Source: Bacillota bacterium
GTDB taxonomy: Bacteria; Bacillota; Bacilli; Alicyclobacillales; SLC66
Reading direction: 5' to 3'
Assembly (NCBI GenBank): GCA_021821225.1
Contig: JAKACR010000051.1
Coordinates: 1 to 13,552, forward strand
Length of the DNA stretch: 13,552 nucleotides
Shown: in pieces, positions 7,786 to 13,552 of the stretch
How the letters are laid out: every line of letters begins with the position of its first letter
Numbering within the stretch: position 1 is the first letter of the stretch
Notes under the pieces: generated by a model
What the model was told of the DNA's origin: nothing
Seen by the model: the letters and a program-made list of their open reading frames with translations, nothing else
The model's database searches: none
Program-made: the position numbers and the translations under genes

Positions 7786-8760
7786 TCACCTCTCCATGTT
7801 TTTATCGTAGAGATGACAGGCTGTTTCCCATCCCTCTTCGATCGCGTGCAAAGCCGGATACTGCCTGTCACAGACAGCCATGCGGTGTTCGCAACGGTCG
7901 GCAAAAGCGCATCCCTGCGGCAGTGCGAGAAGATTGGCAGGTTGACCGCCGAGCGCCCGCGTCTCGGCCAGATCCCCGGCCAGAGGTGGAATCGATCCGA
8001 TGATCCCTTGCGTATACGGATGGGAGGGGGAATTTACAATTTTTTCAACAGGGCCGCTCTCCACTACTTTCCCGGCGTACATCACGATCAATCGATCGAC
8101 CACCTGGGTGATGACCGATATGTCGTGCGTGATGAAAATCAAGGAAATCTCGCGCTGCCGCCGCACTTCGTTCAGGATGTCCAGGACGGCCGCCTGACTG
8201 ATGACATCAAGCGCGGTTGTGGGTTCATCGAGGACAAGCAGCGACGGATCCAGCAGGAGCGCCAAGGCAATACTCACTCGTTGTTTCATCCCCCCCGACA
8301 GTTCATGCGGAAAGGAGTTGAGCACGCGCTCAGAATCTAGGTGCATCATCTTGAACAATTCTGCGGCGCGCGGCACGGCGACTTTATTGCTGACCCTGTG
8401 CGCGGCGGCGATATCCTCCACTTGTTGCCGAATTCTGAGGAGTGGATTCAACGTATTTTGCGCCGCCTGGAATACAATCGCGATTTTTTCCCAGAAGAAC
8501 CGCCGTTTTTGCTCCGCGTCCATGGCCAGCAATCGTTCGGTGCCAAAATAGGTGATATCGCCGCCCTCAATCCGGCCGGGACTGGGTACACTGTCAAACA
8601 ATGCAAAGGCCACCGTGCTCTTGCCACTGCCGCTTTCCCCCACCACGCCAACACTTTCGCCTTTGCGAATGGAAAAATCAACGTGATTGGCGGCCATCAC
8701 CGTTCCGTGTTCCGTAGGAAATGCAATGACGAGATCTGTTACCTGCACAAGTTTATCCAT
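7786..8760 (-). CDS. Opp/Dpp-type ABC transporter ATP-binding protein (OppD/DppD-like)
   Basis: The partner ATPase, 324 residues, with a canonical set of motifs: Walker A GESGSGKST (41-49), Q-loop Q98 in VFQAAQNTLNP, signature LSGGM (154-158), Walker B LLVLDEP (174-180) followed by TTALD, and H-loop H212. The C-terminal oligopeptide-type domain has C284, C290, C297 and C315 with the same spacing as its partner. The ribosome site AAGGAG is ten bases ahead of ATG 8760. Its first bases belong to a 7-bp duplication made by the element inserted just upstream. Before that insertion the gene would have started 14 bases after the permease stop. The strong motifs here and the altered Walker B neighbourhood in the partner hint at a functional asymmetry of the ATPase pair. 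Confidence 0.95.
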   Translation of the reverse strand: MDKLVQVTDLVIAFPTEHGTVMAANHVDFSIRKGESVGVVGESGSGKSTVAFALFDSVPSPGRIEGGDITYFGTERLLAMDAEQKRRFFWEKIAIVFQAAQNTLNPLLRIRQQVEDIAAAHRVSNKVAVPRAAELFKMMHLDSERVLNSFPHELSGGMKQRVSIALALLLDPSLLVLDEPTTALDVISQAAVLDILNEVRRQREISLIFITHDISVITQVVDRLIVMYAGKVVESGPVEKIVNSPSHPYTQGIIGSIPPLAGDLAETRALGGQPANLLALPQGCAFADRCEHRMAVCDRQYPALHAIEEGWETACHLYDKNMER

Positions 8761-8780
8761 GTGGGTTCGACTCCTTAAAG

Positions 8781-8931
8781 TGGTTGTTCAAAAAGGGGGC
8801 AGAACTCCCCGGCGCTGGCGGAGTCATCGCCAGAAATGCTCCCTCACGTACCAAAACCGTACGCTCGGTCCGCATTTCTGGCTGCTTTCTTGCACTGCGC
8901 GGATCTTACCTACCCCCTTTTTGAACAGGCT
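8781..8931. mobile_element. MITE-like palindromic element with terminal repeats and target duplication
   Basis: This is a 151-bp non-coding element. Its ends carry a perfect 15-bp inverted repeat, TGTTCAAAAAGGGGG (8785-8799) against its complement at 8913-8927, extending to 19 bp with three mismatches. Inside are further perfect inverted repeats: GCCAGAAATGC (8829-8839) with 8872-8882, CTGGCG (8815-8820) with CGCCAG (8828-8833), and CGTAC (8847-8851) with GTACG (8859-8863). CTTAAAG stands on both sides (8774-8780 and 8932-8938), a 7-bp target duplication. No transposase is encoded, so it must have moved with enzymes from elsewhere. In the operon mRNA it would fold into a long stem-loop, and its exit side read leftward (GGGG-loop-CCCC, then CTTTTT) resembles a terminator. 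The transposase family cannot be named. Confidence 0.85.
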
Positions 8932-8932
8932 C

Positions 8933-9781
8933 TTAAAGAGCGGTGCGCAATCGCGGGTCCACGATTTCATTGACAGCATCCGCGGAGAGCACGATCCCGG
9001 TCTGCAGCAGGACAATGGCCAGGATGGGCGATACCAGGAACATCAGGGACTGCGTGCTGTACATGGCACCGGAATCCCCTGTGGCAAAACTGAGCATGAC
9101 CCCCCAATTATCTGCTTTGAAAGGGACCACGCCGAGAAAGAACAGGCCGACCTCGCCATACACCGCACCGGTAAGCGCAAGCATCAGATGCACGACGATA
9201 TACGGCATCAGATTGGGGAGGATGTCGCGACGCAGGATATACCAGCGGCTGAGTCCGAGTCCCCTGGCCACTTCCACATAAGAACGCTCCCGAACGCTGA
9301 GTACCATGGACCGGATGGCCCGTGCCAAACCTCCCCAACTGGCCAGGCTCAAGACCGCCGCCATGATGACGTAGTTGCTCAGGCCGATCGTCACCGCCAG
9401 GATGATCTGCAGGGTGATGGTGGGAACCGTCAGGAACATATCCGTGATCCGCATCAGGATATTATCCACGACCTTCCCCAGATAGCCGGCGGCGAGTCCC
9501 ACCGTCGTTCCGATCACGATGGTGAAGACAGCGGCCATCACGGCGACGTAAAGCACATTCTGAGCGCCGCGGACGATGAGGATCCAGATGTCCCGCCCCG
9601 CGTAATCAGTGCCCAGGGGGTGTTGCCAGGAAGGAGGTGCGTAGATATTGTTGGGATGGACTGCGGGAGCATGCGAGTACGCGATGCGGCCGAATATCGC
9701 CAGAAAGACAAAAAAGAGCAGAAGCAGCAACCCAACCAGCCGGATTGGGCGGCGTTTGAAAATTCTCCATATCGCATTCAT
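8933..9781 (-). CDS. Opp/Dpp-type ABC transporter permease (OppC/DppC-like)
   Basis: Second membrane subunit of the importer, 282 residues from the chosen ATG. It shows a first membrane helix (about 15-33), the family marker HPLGTDYAGRDI (54-65), several further hydrophobic helices, the cytoplasmic EAA-type loop that contacts the ATPases (VEVARGLGLSRW and following, about 169-193), and the typical end VDPRLR. The frame is open to 9850, but that would run into the upstream permease gene. ATG 9781 follows that gene's stop by 22 bases and has GAGGG about eleven bases ahead. The stop codon TAA (8935-8933) lies inside the CTTAAAG duplication of the adjacent MITE-like element. Confidence 0.94.
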   Translation of the reverse strand: MNAIWRIFKRRPIRLVGLLLLLFFVFLAIFGRIAYSHAPAVHPNNIYAPPSWQHPLGTDYAGRDIWILIVRGAQNVLYVAVMAAVFTIVIGTTVGLAAGYLGKVVDNILMRITDMFLTVPTITLQIILAVTIGLSNYVIMAAVLSLASWGGLARAIRSMVLSVRERSYVEVARGLGLSRWYILRRDILPNLMPYIVVHLMLALTGAVYGEVGLFFLGVVPFKADNWGVMLSFATGDSGAMYSTQSLMFLVSPILAIVLLQTGIVLSADAVNEIVDPRLRTAL

Positions 9782-9803
9782 CGTCCGGACATCCCTCGCA
9801 TGT

Positions 9804-10784
9804 TTAGATGGAGATTCGCGGATCCAGCTTTGCATATGCAAAATCCGCAATAACGTTGGCCAGGATGATCGTGGTGGTCGTTACCAAAAAGCAGCCTTCC
9901 ATCACGGGATAGTCGCGGCTTTGCACAGCCATCCCCAACAAATTTCCAATGCCGGGGAAGGCGTAGGTCGATTCAATAAAAATCGACCCGCCGAACATCA
10001 CGCCGAGACTGAGCATAAATCCGGTGAACAGCGGCAGGATGGAATTCCAGCCAAGATAGCGCATCTGCGTTTCGCGCGGCAGCCCGCGCATCCGGGCCGC
10101 CATCATGAAATCTTCGTTCAGCACGGTGATCGTCGTCGATTTCATGGCCAGTTCCCAACTGCCGAATCCCGCCAGAACATAGGTGCTCACAGGCAGTATC
10201 ATATGGTAGAGAAAACTCAGGATAAACGGCAGATTGAATCCCGGCATCGTGGTGATGCCGTAGGCCCCCGACGAAGGAAAGATTGGCCATACCACATTGA
10301 ATAGATACAATAGGGCCACCGCCGTCACAAAGACTGGTATGGCGTGCGCCACAGAACCCACATTGTCAATCATGCCGCTGATCCACGTATTGCGCCTTGA
10401 GGCGCTGACCACACCGAGCAGCAGTCCGATCGAGAAACTGAGAACCAGTCCGATCGAAACGGTCACCAATGTCCAGGGAAGCGCATTGAAAATCAATGCT
10501 GTCACGGGGACGCCCGTCTCCTGGATCGATTGTCCCAGATTGCCGTGCAGCAGTTGGGCAAGCCACTGGACATACTGGGACCAGACCGGCGTGTTGGGCG
10601 TCACATTCATGATCGCCCTGACCTGATCCATCGCCTGCTGTTGTGTGTATCCCTTCTGCACCAATTGATAGAACATGAACTGGAACGGGTCGCCCGGCAT
10701 AAGCCGAATGAGGAAAAAGGTCAGTGTCGAAACCGCAAAGACCATCACCACGGATACGAGCAATCGATTGAGCAGTTTTCTCAT
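9804..10784 (-). CDS. Opp/Dpp-type ABC transporter permease (OppB/DppB-like)
   Basis: First membrane subunit, 326 residues. The N-terminus has the family's first helix ending in LIRLMPGDPF (25-34). A long extracytoplasmic segment follows (about 35-100), then more membrane helices and the EAA-type coupling loop EDFMMAARMRGLPRETQ (224-240). The C-terminus LDPRISI is typical. The ATG overlaps the TGA of the upstream small membrane protein gene (ATGA), so translation is probably coupled. With the OppC-like partner it would form the translocation pore for the substrate delivered by the secreted binding protein. Confidence 0.94.
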   Translation of the reverse strand: MRKLLNRLLVSVVMVFAVSTLTFFLIRLMPGDPFQFMFYQLVQKGYTQQQAMDQVRAIMNVTPNTPVWSQYVQWLAQLLHGNLGQSIQETGVPVTALIFNALPWTLVTVSIGLVLSFSIGLLLGVVSASRRNTWISGMIDNVGSVAHAIPVFVTAVALLYLFNVVWPIFPSSGAYGITTMPGFNLPFILSFLYHMILPVSTYVLAGFGSWELAMKSTTITVLNEDFMMAARMRGLPRETQMRYLGWNSILPLFTGFMLSLGVMFGGSIFIESTYAFPGIGNLLGMAVQSRDYPVMEGCFLVTTTTIILANVIADFAYAKLDPRISI

Positions 10785-11050
10785 ATTCGGCCCGACGCTC
10801 CCACGCGTGCACCGCGCTGCAATACCCTTATGACGAGACCGGCGCCTTTCGTCCCCAGAAGAAACAACACGCTGGTGAAAACAAACGCGATGCCGTCTAC
10901 GATGCGAGAAGCGGGTTTTGTCGCTGCGAAAAAGGCGACGATCTCCAGAATGTAGAGGAATACAGACCAGTACACCATCAATTTGCCGCCTGTCCAGATC
11001 GCTTCGATCCGATTGTCATCGCCTTCGCGGACATGCTTCCTGTCCCACAT
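10781..11050 (-). CDS. Small two-helix membrane protein of unknown function
   Basis: No family is recognised. The 89-residue product has a charged N-terminus (MWDRKHVREGDDNR), two hydrophobic segments likely to span the membrane (about 24-43 and 50-74) and a basic C-terminal tail. It is a real gene by its signals: GAGGAGG eight bases ahead of ATG 11050, and a stop overlapping the next permease start by four bases (ATGA). It sits between the binding protein and the first permease, where Opp operons normally have nothing. It could be an accessory subunit, a docking partner for the unanchored binding protein, or a membrane regulator; none of these is shown by the sequence. Confidence 0.8.
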   Translation of the reverse strand: MWDRKHVREGDDNRIEAIWTGGKLMVYWSVFLYILEIVAFFAATKPASRIVDGIAFVFTSVLFLLGTKGAGLVIRVLQRGARVGASGRI

Positions 11051-11122
11051 TGCGAAAGCCTCCTCATCGGTGATCTCGCGCCATGGTGCGACTCAAAGCG
11101 GCGCGGATGTGCGGAGAAGGCG

Positions 11123-11168
11123 CTGTGCGCATGACCGGCGGAGTCCCTTGGGCCGATCATGCGCACAG
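11123..11168 (-). promoter_or_regulatory. Strong intercistronic stem-loop after the binding-protein gene
   Basis: CTGTGCGCATGA (11123-11134) and TCATGCGCACAG (11157-11168) are perfect 12-bp complements, with a further 4-bp inner stem after one mismatch. No T tract follows on the leftward strand, so it is not a classic terminator. In the 130-base gap downstream of a binding-protein gene such a structure is commonly an mRNA stabiliser or partial block that keeps the binding protein more abundant than the membrane parts. That role is inferred. Confidence 0.6.
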
Positions 11169-11180
11169 TCACCGTATCAT

Positions 11181-13001
11181 TCACTGCTTCGGCTTCATCA
11201 GTCCGAGGATCTGGTATACGACGAACGGCAGTGTGTGCGTGAACTGGTTCAAAAGCGCCGGATTGTGTTGAAATGCGGGCCAGACCCAGTTTTGCGTAGA
11301 GAAGGTGTGGCCAGCTACATTGTTCCATATCGGAATCGCCGGCAACCAGTAATTGTAAGCCTTCGCCAACTTGAGGACATACTGCTTTTCCGTTGCGGCC
11401 GGGAGATTCCCATCCAGCTTGATCGCGAGACTTTCCGGCTGCACCCAGCCAAACCCCGGAATTTTGAAGCCCAGCGGCACACCGAGCGGATTGGGCGGAG
11501 GGTTGGGGATCAACTGCCCCTGATTGCCGACGCGGAAATTGTTGTCGCCGATAAAAATTTGGTTGTAGGTGTTGGCGGGATTCATGTTCCATCCGCCCCA
11601 CCAGCGCATCGCCACAGCGTATTTGCCGCTGCTCCTTCCCTGACTCGAATAGAATGTCGACGTATTGACAACAATCGGCGACGCCTTGATGCCAAGCGAG
11701 GTCAATTGACCGGTAATCCCTTGAATCGCGGCATCCCAGGCGGTGAATTGCGGCGCGTAAATATTCATGGTGAACGGCTTGCCATTCGGCATGATCCACC
11801 CTTGCGACGTCTTCTTGAAGCCGACCGACTCCAGCAGCGCGGCGCCTTTGGCAGGATCATAGCTGTAGGGATTCAACGAATTCAACTGTGCCTGCGTCAG
11901 CCACTGGTGATTGGCCGTCGCCGTCATGCCGTCCAGAATGGTCATCAGTTTGCTGCCGACAGGCAGACCGATCTTCCACGCACCCTGCCGGTTGATCATG
12001 TACGCCAGGGCCTGTCTCACCTGCGGCATGTTGTAGGGATAGATGTTCTCGTTAAACAGCAGACTCACGCCCGCGCTGAGCGGCGCCGCGACAAATTGAT
12101 TCCCATGCTTGCCGATTACGGCATTGTACACGGGCGGCGAAAAGGCAACCGAAGTAAAATCCACCGTTCCGTTGGCCAATGCGCGCCATGTCACATCGTT
12201 CGTGGTCTGGTTGATCACCATCACTTGATCCGCATTCACATGATTGGCAAAGAGGAAGTCGGGATTTTTCGTATACAGTTCCTGCGAAGAACTCCAGTTT
12301 TGAAACTCCCACGGCCCGTCATACAGCAGATTGGAGCCGCTCGTGAAATTGTGCCCCTGAATCGTGGCCGTCCATTTCCCCATTTGCTGTTGCGCCTGCT
12401 GCACGCTTTTCAGCTTGGGATTGCCGCTCTCCTGCTTCACGACCTGCCACAGGTTCGCCGGGATGAACTGTTGAAAATCCGCCGCGGGAAGAATGACGTT
12501 GTTGTTCAGGATTTGCTGCAGCAATACGGCCGTATTGTAGAGAAAATGCGGGTTTTTGTAAAATACGATCGTATGCGGATTGAGGACTTTCATGCCCGTG
12601 AGACCCCAGCTCTGGGGATTCCCGAACATGAACTGGATCTCAAACGTAACGTAAACGTCGTTGGCGGTGACGGGAGTGCCGTTAGACCATTTCGCGTCTG
12701 GATTGAGGTAGACGGTCACCTGATTGCCGTGATTGGTTATTTTCCAGCTTTTTGCGAGCAGTGGCCAATAATCGTACGCTCCCGTATATTTGTAGATGGC
12801 AAGCGCCGAATAGGCCAGTGGATTCTGAATGACGTTGCCCATTCCAACCGGGTTCACGATTCCGTTGGTCTGCCATCCGCCGGCGTAACTGATCGTGGTC
12901 GTCCCTTGCGCAAACGCCCCTCCGCCCGCACCGAACATCAGCGTCGCGGTAGTCCCCGCAGCCAGAAACACGGCCATCAGGGCCCTCCGTTTTGATCTCA
13001 T
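11181..13001 (-). CDS. Secreted substrate-binding protein of the Opp/Dpp family (SBP_bac_5-like)
   Basis: The extracellular receptor of the importer, 606 residues from ATG 13001. A basic start (MRSKRR) and hydrophobic core lead to AFA-QG, a type I signal peptide site near residue 31. There is no Cys for lipid attachment and no C-terminal membrane helix, which is unusual for a binding protein of a single-membrane bacterium. The mature protein has family-type segments: LLAKSWKI and NPDAKWSNGTPVTANDVYVTFE in the N-terminal lobe, then VRQALAYMINR and the AKGAALLESVGF-type hinge region further on. Aromatic residues are frequent, as in sugar-binding members, but that is only suggestive. The frame is open up to 13151, but those extra residues are not signal-like and lie inside the promoter/operator region. 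GGGGGG ends seven bases before the chosen ATG. Cargo is inferred from neighbours to be manno-oligosaccharide. Confidence 0.93.
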   Translation of the reverse strand: MRSKRRALMAVFLAAGTTATLMFGAGGGAFAQGTTTISYAGGWQTNGIVNPVGMGNVIQNPLAYSALAIYKYTGAYDYWPLLAKSWKITNHGNQVTVYLNPDAKWSNGTPVTANDVYVTFEIQFMFGNPQSWGLTGMKVLNPHTIVFYKNPHFLYNTAVLLQQILNNNVILPAADFQQFIPANLWQVVKQESGNPKLKSVQQAQQQMGKWTATIQGHNFTSGSNLLYDGPWEFQNWSSSQELYTKNPDFLFANHVNADQVMVINQTTNDVTWRALANGTVDFTSVAFSPPVYNAVIGKHGNQFVAAPLSAGVSLLFNENIYPYNMPQVRQALAYMINRQGAWKIGLPVGSKLMTILDGMTATANHQWLTQAQLNSLNPYSYDPAKGAALLESVGFKKTSQGWIMPNGKPFTMNIYAPQFTAWDAAIQGITGQLTSLGIKASPIVVNTSTFYSSQGRSSGKYAVAMRWWGGWNMNPANTYNQIFIGDNNFRVGNQGQLIPNPPPNPLGVPLGFKIPGFGWVQPESLAIKLDGNLPAATEKQYVLKLAKAYNYWLPAIPIWNNVAGHTFSTQNWVWPAFQHNPALLNQFTHTLPFVVYQILGLMKPKQ

Positions 13002-13054
13002 GCCGTTTCCCCCCACTTGTGTTATCCCCCACCTGAAGATGGAGTCGGGACAAA

Positions 13055-13069
13055 GGACAACGCTTTCAC
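13055..13069 (-). promoter_or_regulatory. cre-like catabolite repression site
   Basis: Read leftward, GTGAAAGCGTTGTCC fits the CcpA consensus WTGNAANCGNWNNCW at all fixed positions except the two outer W positions. It lies inside the transcribed leader, between the operator-like palindrome and the binding-protein start, a normal place for a repressing (roadblock) cre. Single cre-like matches occur by chance, so this is moderate evidence. Confidence 0.45.
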
Positions 13070-13081
13070 GCTCTTGATATA

Positions 13082-13102
13082 CCATATTAGATATATCAAT
13101 AG
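13082..13102. promoter_or_regulatory. Operator-like palindrome for the leftward operon
   Basis: The core GATATATC (13090-13097) is flanked by near-complementary arms. Read leftward, CTATT-GATATATC-TAATATGG is a close variant of the perfect palindrome at 13345-13366. A wider inverted pair, TTGATATA (13074-13081) and TATATCAA (13092-13099), overlaps it. It starts 20 bases downstream of the leftward -10 box, so a bound protein would block transcription. The regulator is not in this window. Confidence 0.6.
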
Positions 13103-13122
13103 AAAACGCCGCCCTGTTGATA

Positions 13123-13151
13123 GGTATAATCTTTTGCCAACCGCTTGTCAA
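13123..13151 (-). promoter_or_regulatory. Sigma-A type promoter of the transporter/mannosidase operon
   Basis: Read leftward, TTGACA (13151-13146) is a perfect -35 box, and 17 bases later TATACC (13128-13123) is a good -10 box. Transcription should start around 13116, giving a leader of about 115 bases before the binding-protein start. Sequence and spacing equal those of the rightward promoter. Confidence 0.75.
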
Positions 13152-13292
13152 CCGTAAATTTATCGCAGTTAATTAACTTTTTGGGGCGGAAGAACAGAAC
13201 CGCCTCGAATCAAGGACAGACCACCCGCGCATTTGCCGCTGAGAGACTACCGGCAACGAGACTGCCCGGCGGGCACGAGATTGTCGGGCAGG

Positions 13293-13321
13293 TTGACAAT
13301 TGTATTTAGCAAGGATATACC
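13293..13321 (+). promoter_or_regulatory. Sigma-A type promoter of the GH125-like gene
   Basis: TTGACA (13293-13298), a 17-base spacer and TATACC (13316-13321) make a near-consensus promoter. Transcription should begin around 13328, about 94 bases ahead of the start codon. It mirrors the leftward promoter exactly in both hexamers and spacer length. Confidence 0.75.
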
Positions 13322-13344
13322 TAGATACAAGTCCGGAAACCACT

Positions 13345-13366
13345 CCTATTTGATATATCAAATAGG
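13345..13366. promoter_or_regulatory. Perfect 22-bp palindromic operator
   Basis: The arm CCTATTTGATA (13345-13355) is followed directly by its exact complement TATCAAATAGG (13356-13366). It lies about 24 bases downstream of the rightward -10 box, in the untranslated leader, as expected for a repressor roadblock. AT-rich palindromes of this shape are bound by several dimeric repressor families (GntR-type is one possibility); the family cannot be decided here. Confidence 0.75.
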
Positions 13367-13421
13367 TTGACTGAAAAAGCGTGTCCGGCCGCGCCGCTGT
13401 CGGACCAGGGAGAGATTGTTC

Positions 13422-13552
13422 ATGACAGCAGTGGCTTCCTATGCCTTGGATGAAGTCATCAAAGATGTATTTAACAGGATAGGCGACGCGAAGCTGCGCA
13501 ACATGGCGGAGACCTGCCTGCGCAGCACGCTGGACACCACCGTGCATTGGGT
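13422..13552 (+). CDS. N-terminus of a probable GH125 exo-alpha-1,6-mannosidase (partial)
   Basis: Only the first 43 residues are inside the window, starting MTAVASYALDEVIKDVF. AGGGAGAG ends seven bases ahead of ATG 13422, and a strong promoter and operator lie upstream, so the start is convincing. The segment ETCLRSTLDTTVHW (about 30-43) resembles the conserved CFPNTLDTTV-type motif near the N-terminus of GH125 enzymes, which remove terminal alpha-1,6-linked mannose. No signal peptide is seen, so it should be cytoplasmic, like the GH38 enzyme across the control region. The call rests on a short motif plus the mannan-related context. The next diagnostic motif (TGDIPAMWLRDS type) would lie outside the window. 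Confidence 0.65.
   Translation, partial: MTAVASYALDEVIKDVFNRIGDAKLRNMAETCLRSTLDTTVHW

Larger units (their letters stand above)
13002..13421. other. Divergent control region between the transporter operon and the GH125-like gene
   Basis: This 420-base stretch holds no gene. It contains two back-to-back promoter plus palindrome modules and a cre-like site, listed separately. There is also a GC-rich set of repeats just left of the rightward promoter: TGCCC (13263-13267) pairs with GGGCA at 13271-13275 or, in the longer form CTGCCCG/CGGGCAG, 13262-13268 with 13285-13291. These could be a further regulator site. The middle part (13152-13260) shows nothing I can name. Confidence 0.7.

Noticed and set aside
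10983..12995. A 670-codon open frame on the plus strand opposite the binding-protein gene
   Set aside because: It lies almost entirely antisense to a clear SBP_bac_5-type gene with a signal peptide. Its translation is Arg/His/Pro-rich with no recognisable domain. Long antisense frames are expected from GC-rich codon use.
13002..13151. N-terminal extension of the binding protein to 13151
   Set aside because: The extra 50 residues precede a proper signal peptide and would be encoded by the promoter, operator and leader region.
13173..13547. A 124-codon minus-strand open frame across the divergent control region
   Set aside because: It runs through both promoter parts and antisense to the GH125-like start, looks compositionally random, and has no recognisable family.
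1..13552. tRNA, rRNA, CRISPR array or riboswitch
   Set aside because: No cloverleaf, rRNA-like stretch, regular spacer-repeat array or known aptamer pattern was seen. This was a reading by eye, so a covariance-model search (Infernal/Rfam) would be the decisive test.

Overview
The window looks like chromosomal DNA of a GC-rich Gram-positive bacterium of the Bacillota, possibly an Alicyclobacillaceae-type thermoacidophile. The pointers are strong AGGAGG-type ribosome binding sites, sigma-A promoters (TTGACA-17-TATACC), a catabolite-repression (cre)-like site and firmicute-style Opp/Dpp transporter genes. The genus is a guess. The sequence itself gives only base composition, signals and protein families.

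Almost everything is transcribed leftward (minus strand) from a divergent control region at 13002-13421. In transcription order the genes are: a secreted substrate-binding protein (11181-13001); an 89-residue two-helix membrane protein (10781-11050); two Opp/Dpp-type permeases (9804-10784, 8933-9781); two Opp/Dpp-type ATPases (7786-8760, 6763-7779); a formylglycine-type sulfatase (5300-6673); a GH38 alpha-mannosidase (2044-5277); a homocysteine S-methyltransferase-like protein (1057-2001); and, after a possible terminator and a 22-bp-period repeat, a secreted GH76 endo-alpha-1,6-mannanase-like protein that has lost its C-terminal part (39-839). The start of one further leftward gene is just visible at 8. 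On the plus strand, at the right edge, begins a protein whose first 43 residues resemble the N-terminus of GH125 exo-alpha-1,6-mannosidases.

Together this reads as an alpha-mannan or yeast-mannoprotein/N-glycan utilisation locus. GH76 would cut the backbone outside the cell. An Opp-type ABC importer would take up manno-oligosaccharides, and GH38 and GH125 would trim them to mannose in the cytoplasm. The sulfatase would remove sulfate esters. The importer belongs by sequence to the peptide/nickel family, so its sugar specificity is inferred from context only.

Two non-coding structures stand out. First, the divergent intergenic region holds two mirror-image modules. Each has a TTGACA-17-TATACC promoter followed 20-24 bp downstream by a GATATATC-centred palindrome, which suggests one local regulator controls both arms. 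Second, a 151-bp palindromic MITE-like element sits between the permease and ATPase genes. It is flanked by the 7-bp duplication CTTAAAG. The duplicated bases contain the permease stop codon and the first part of the next gene's Shine-Dalgarno sequence, so the insertion left both genes intact. A remnant of the same element end lies downstream of the ATPase pair.
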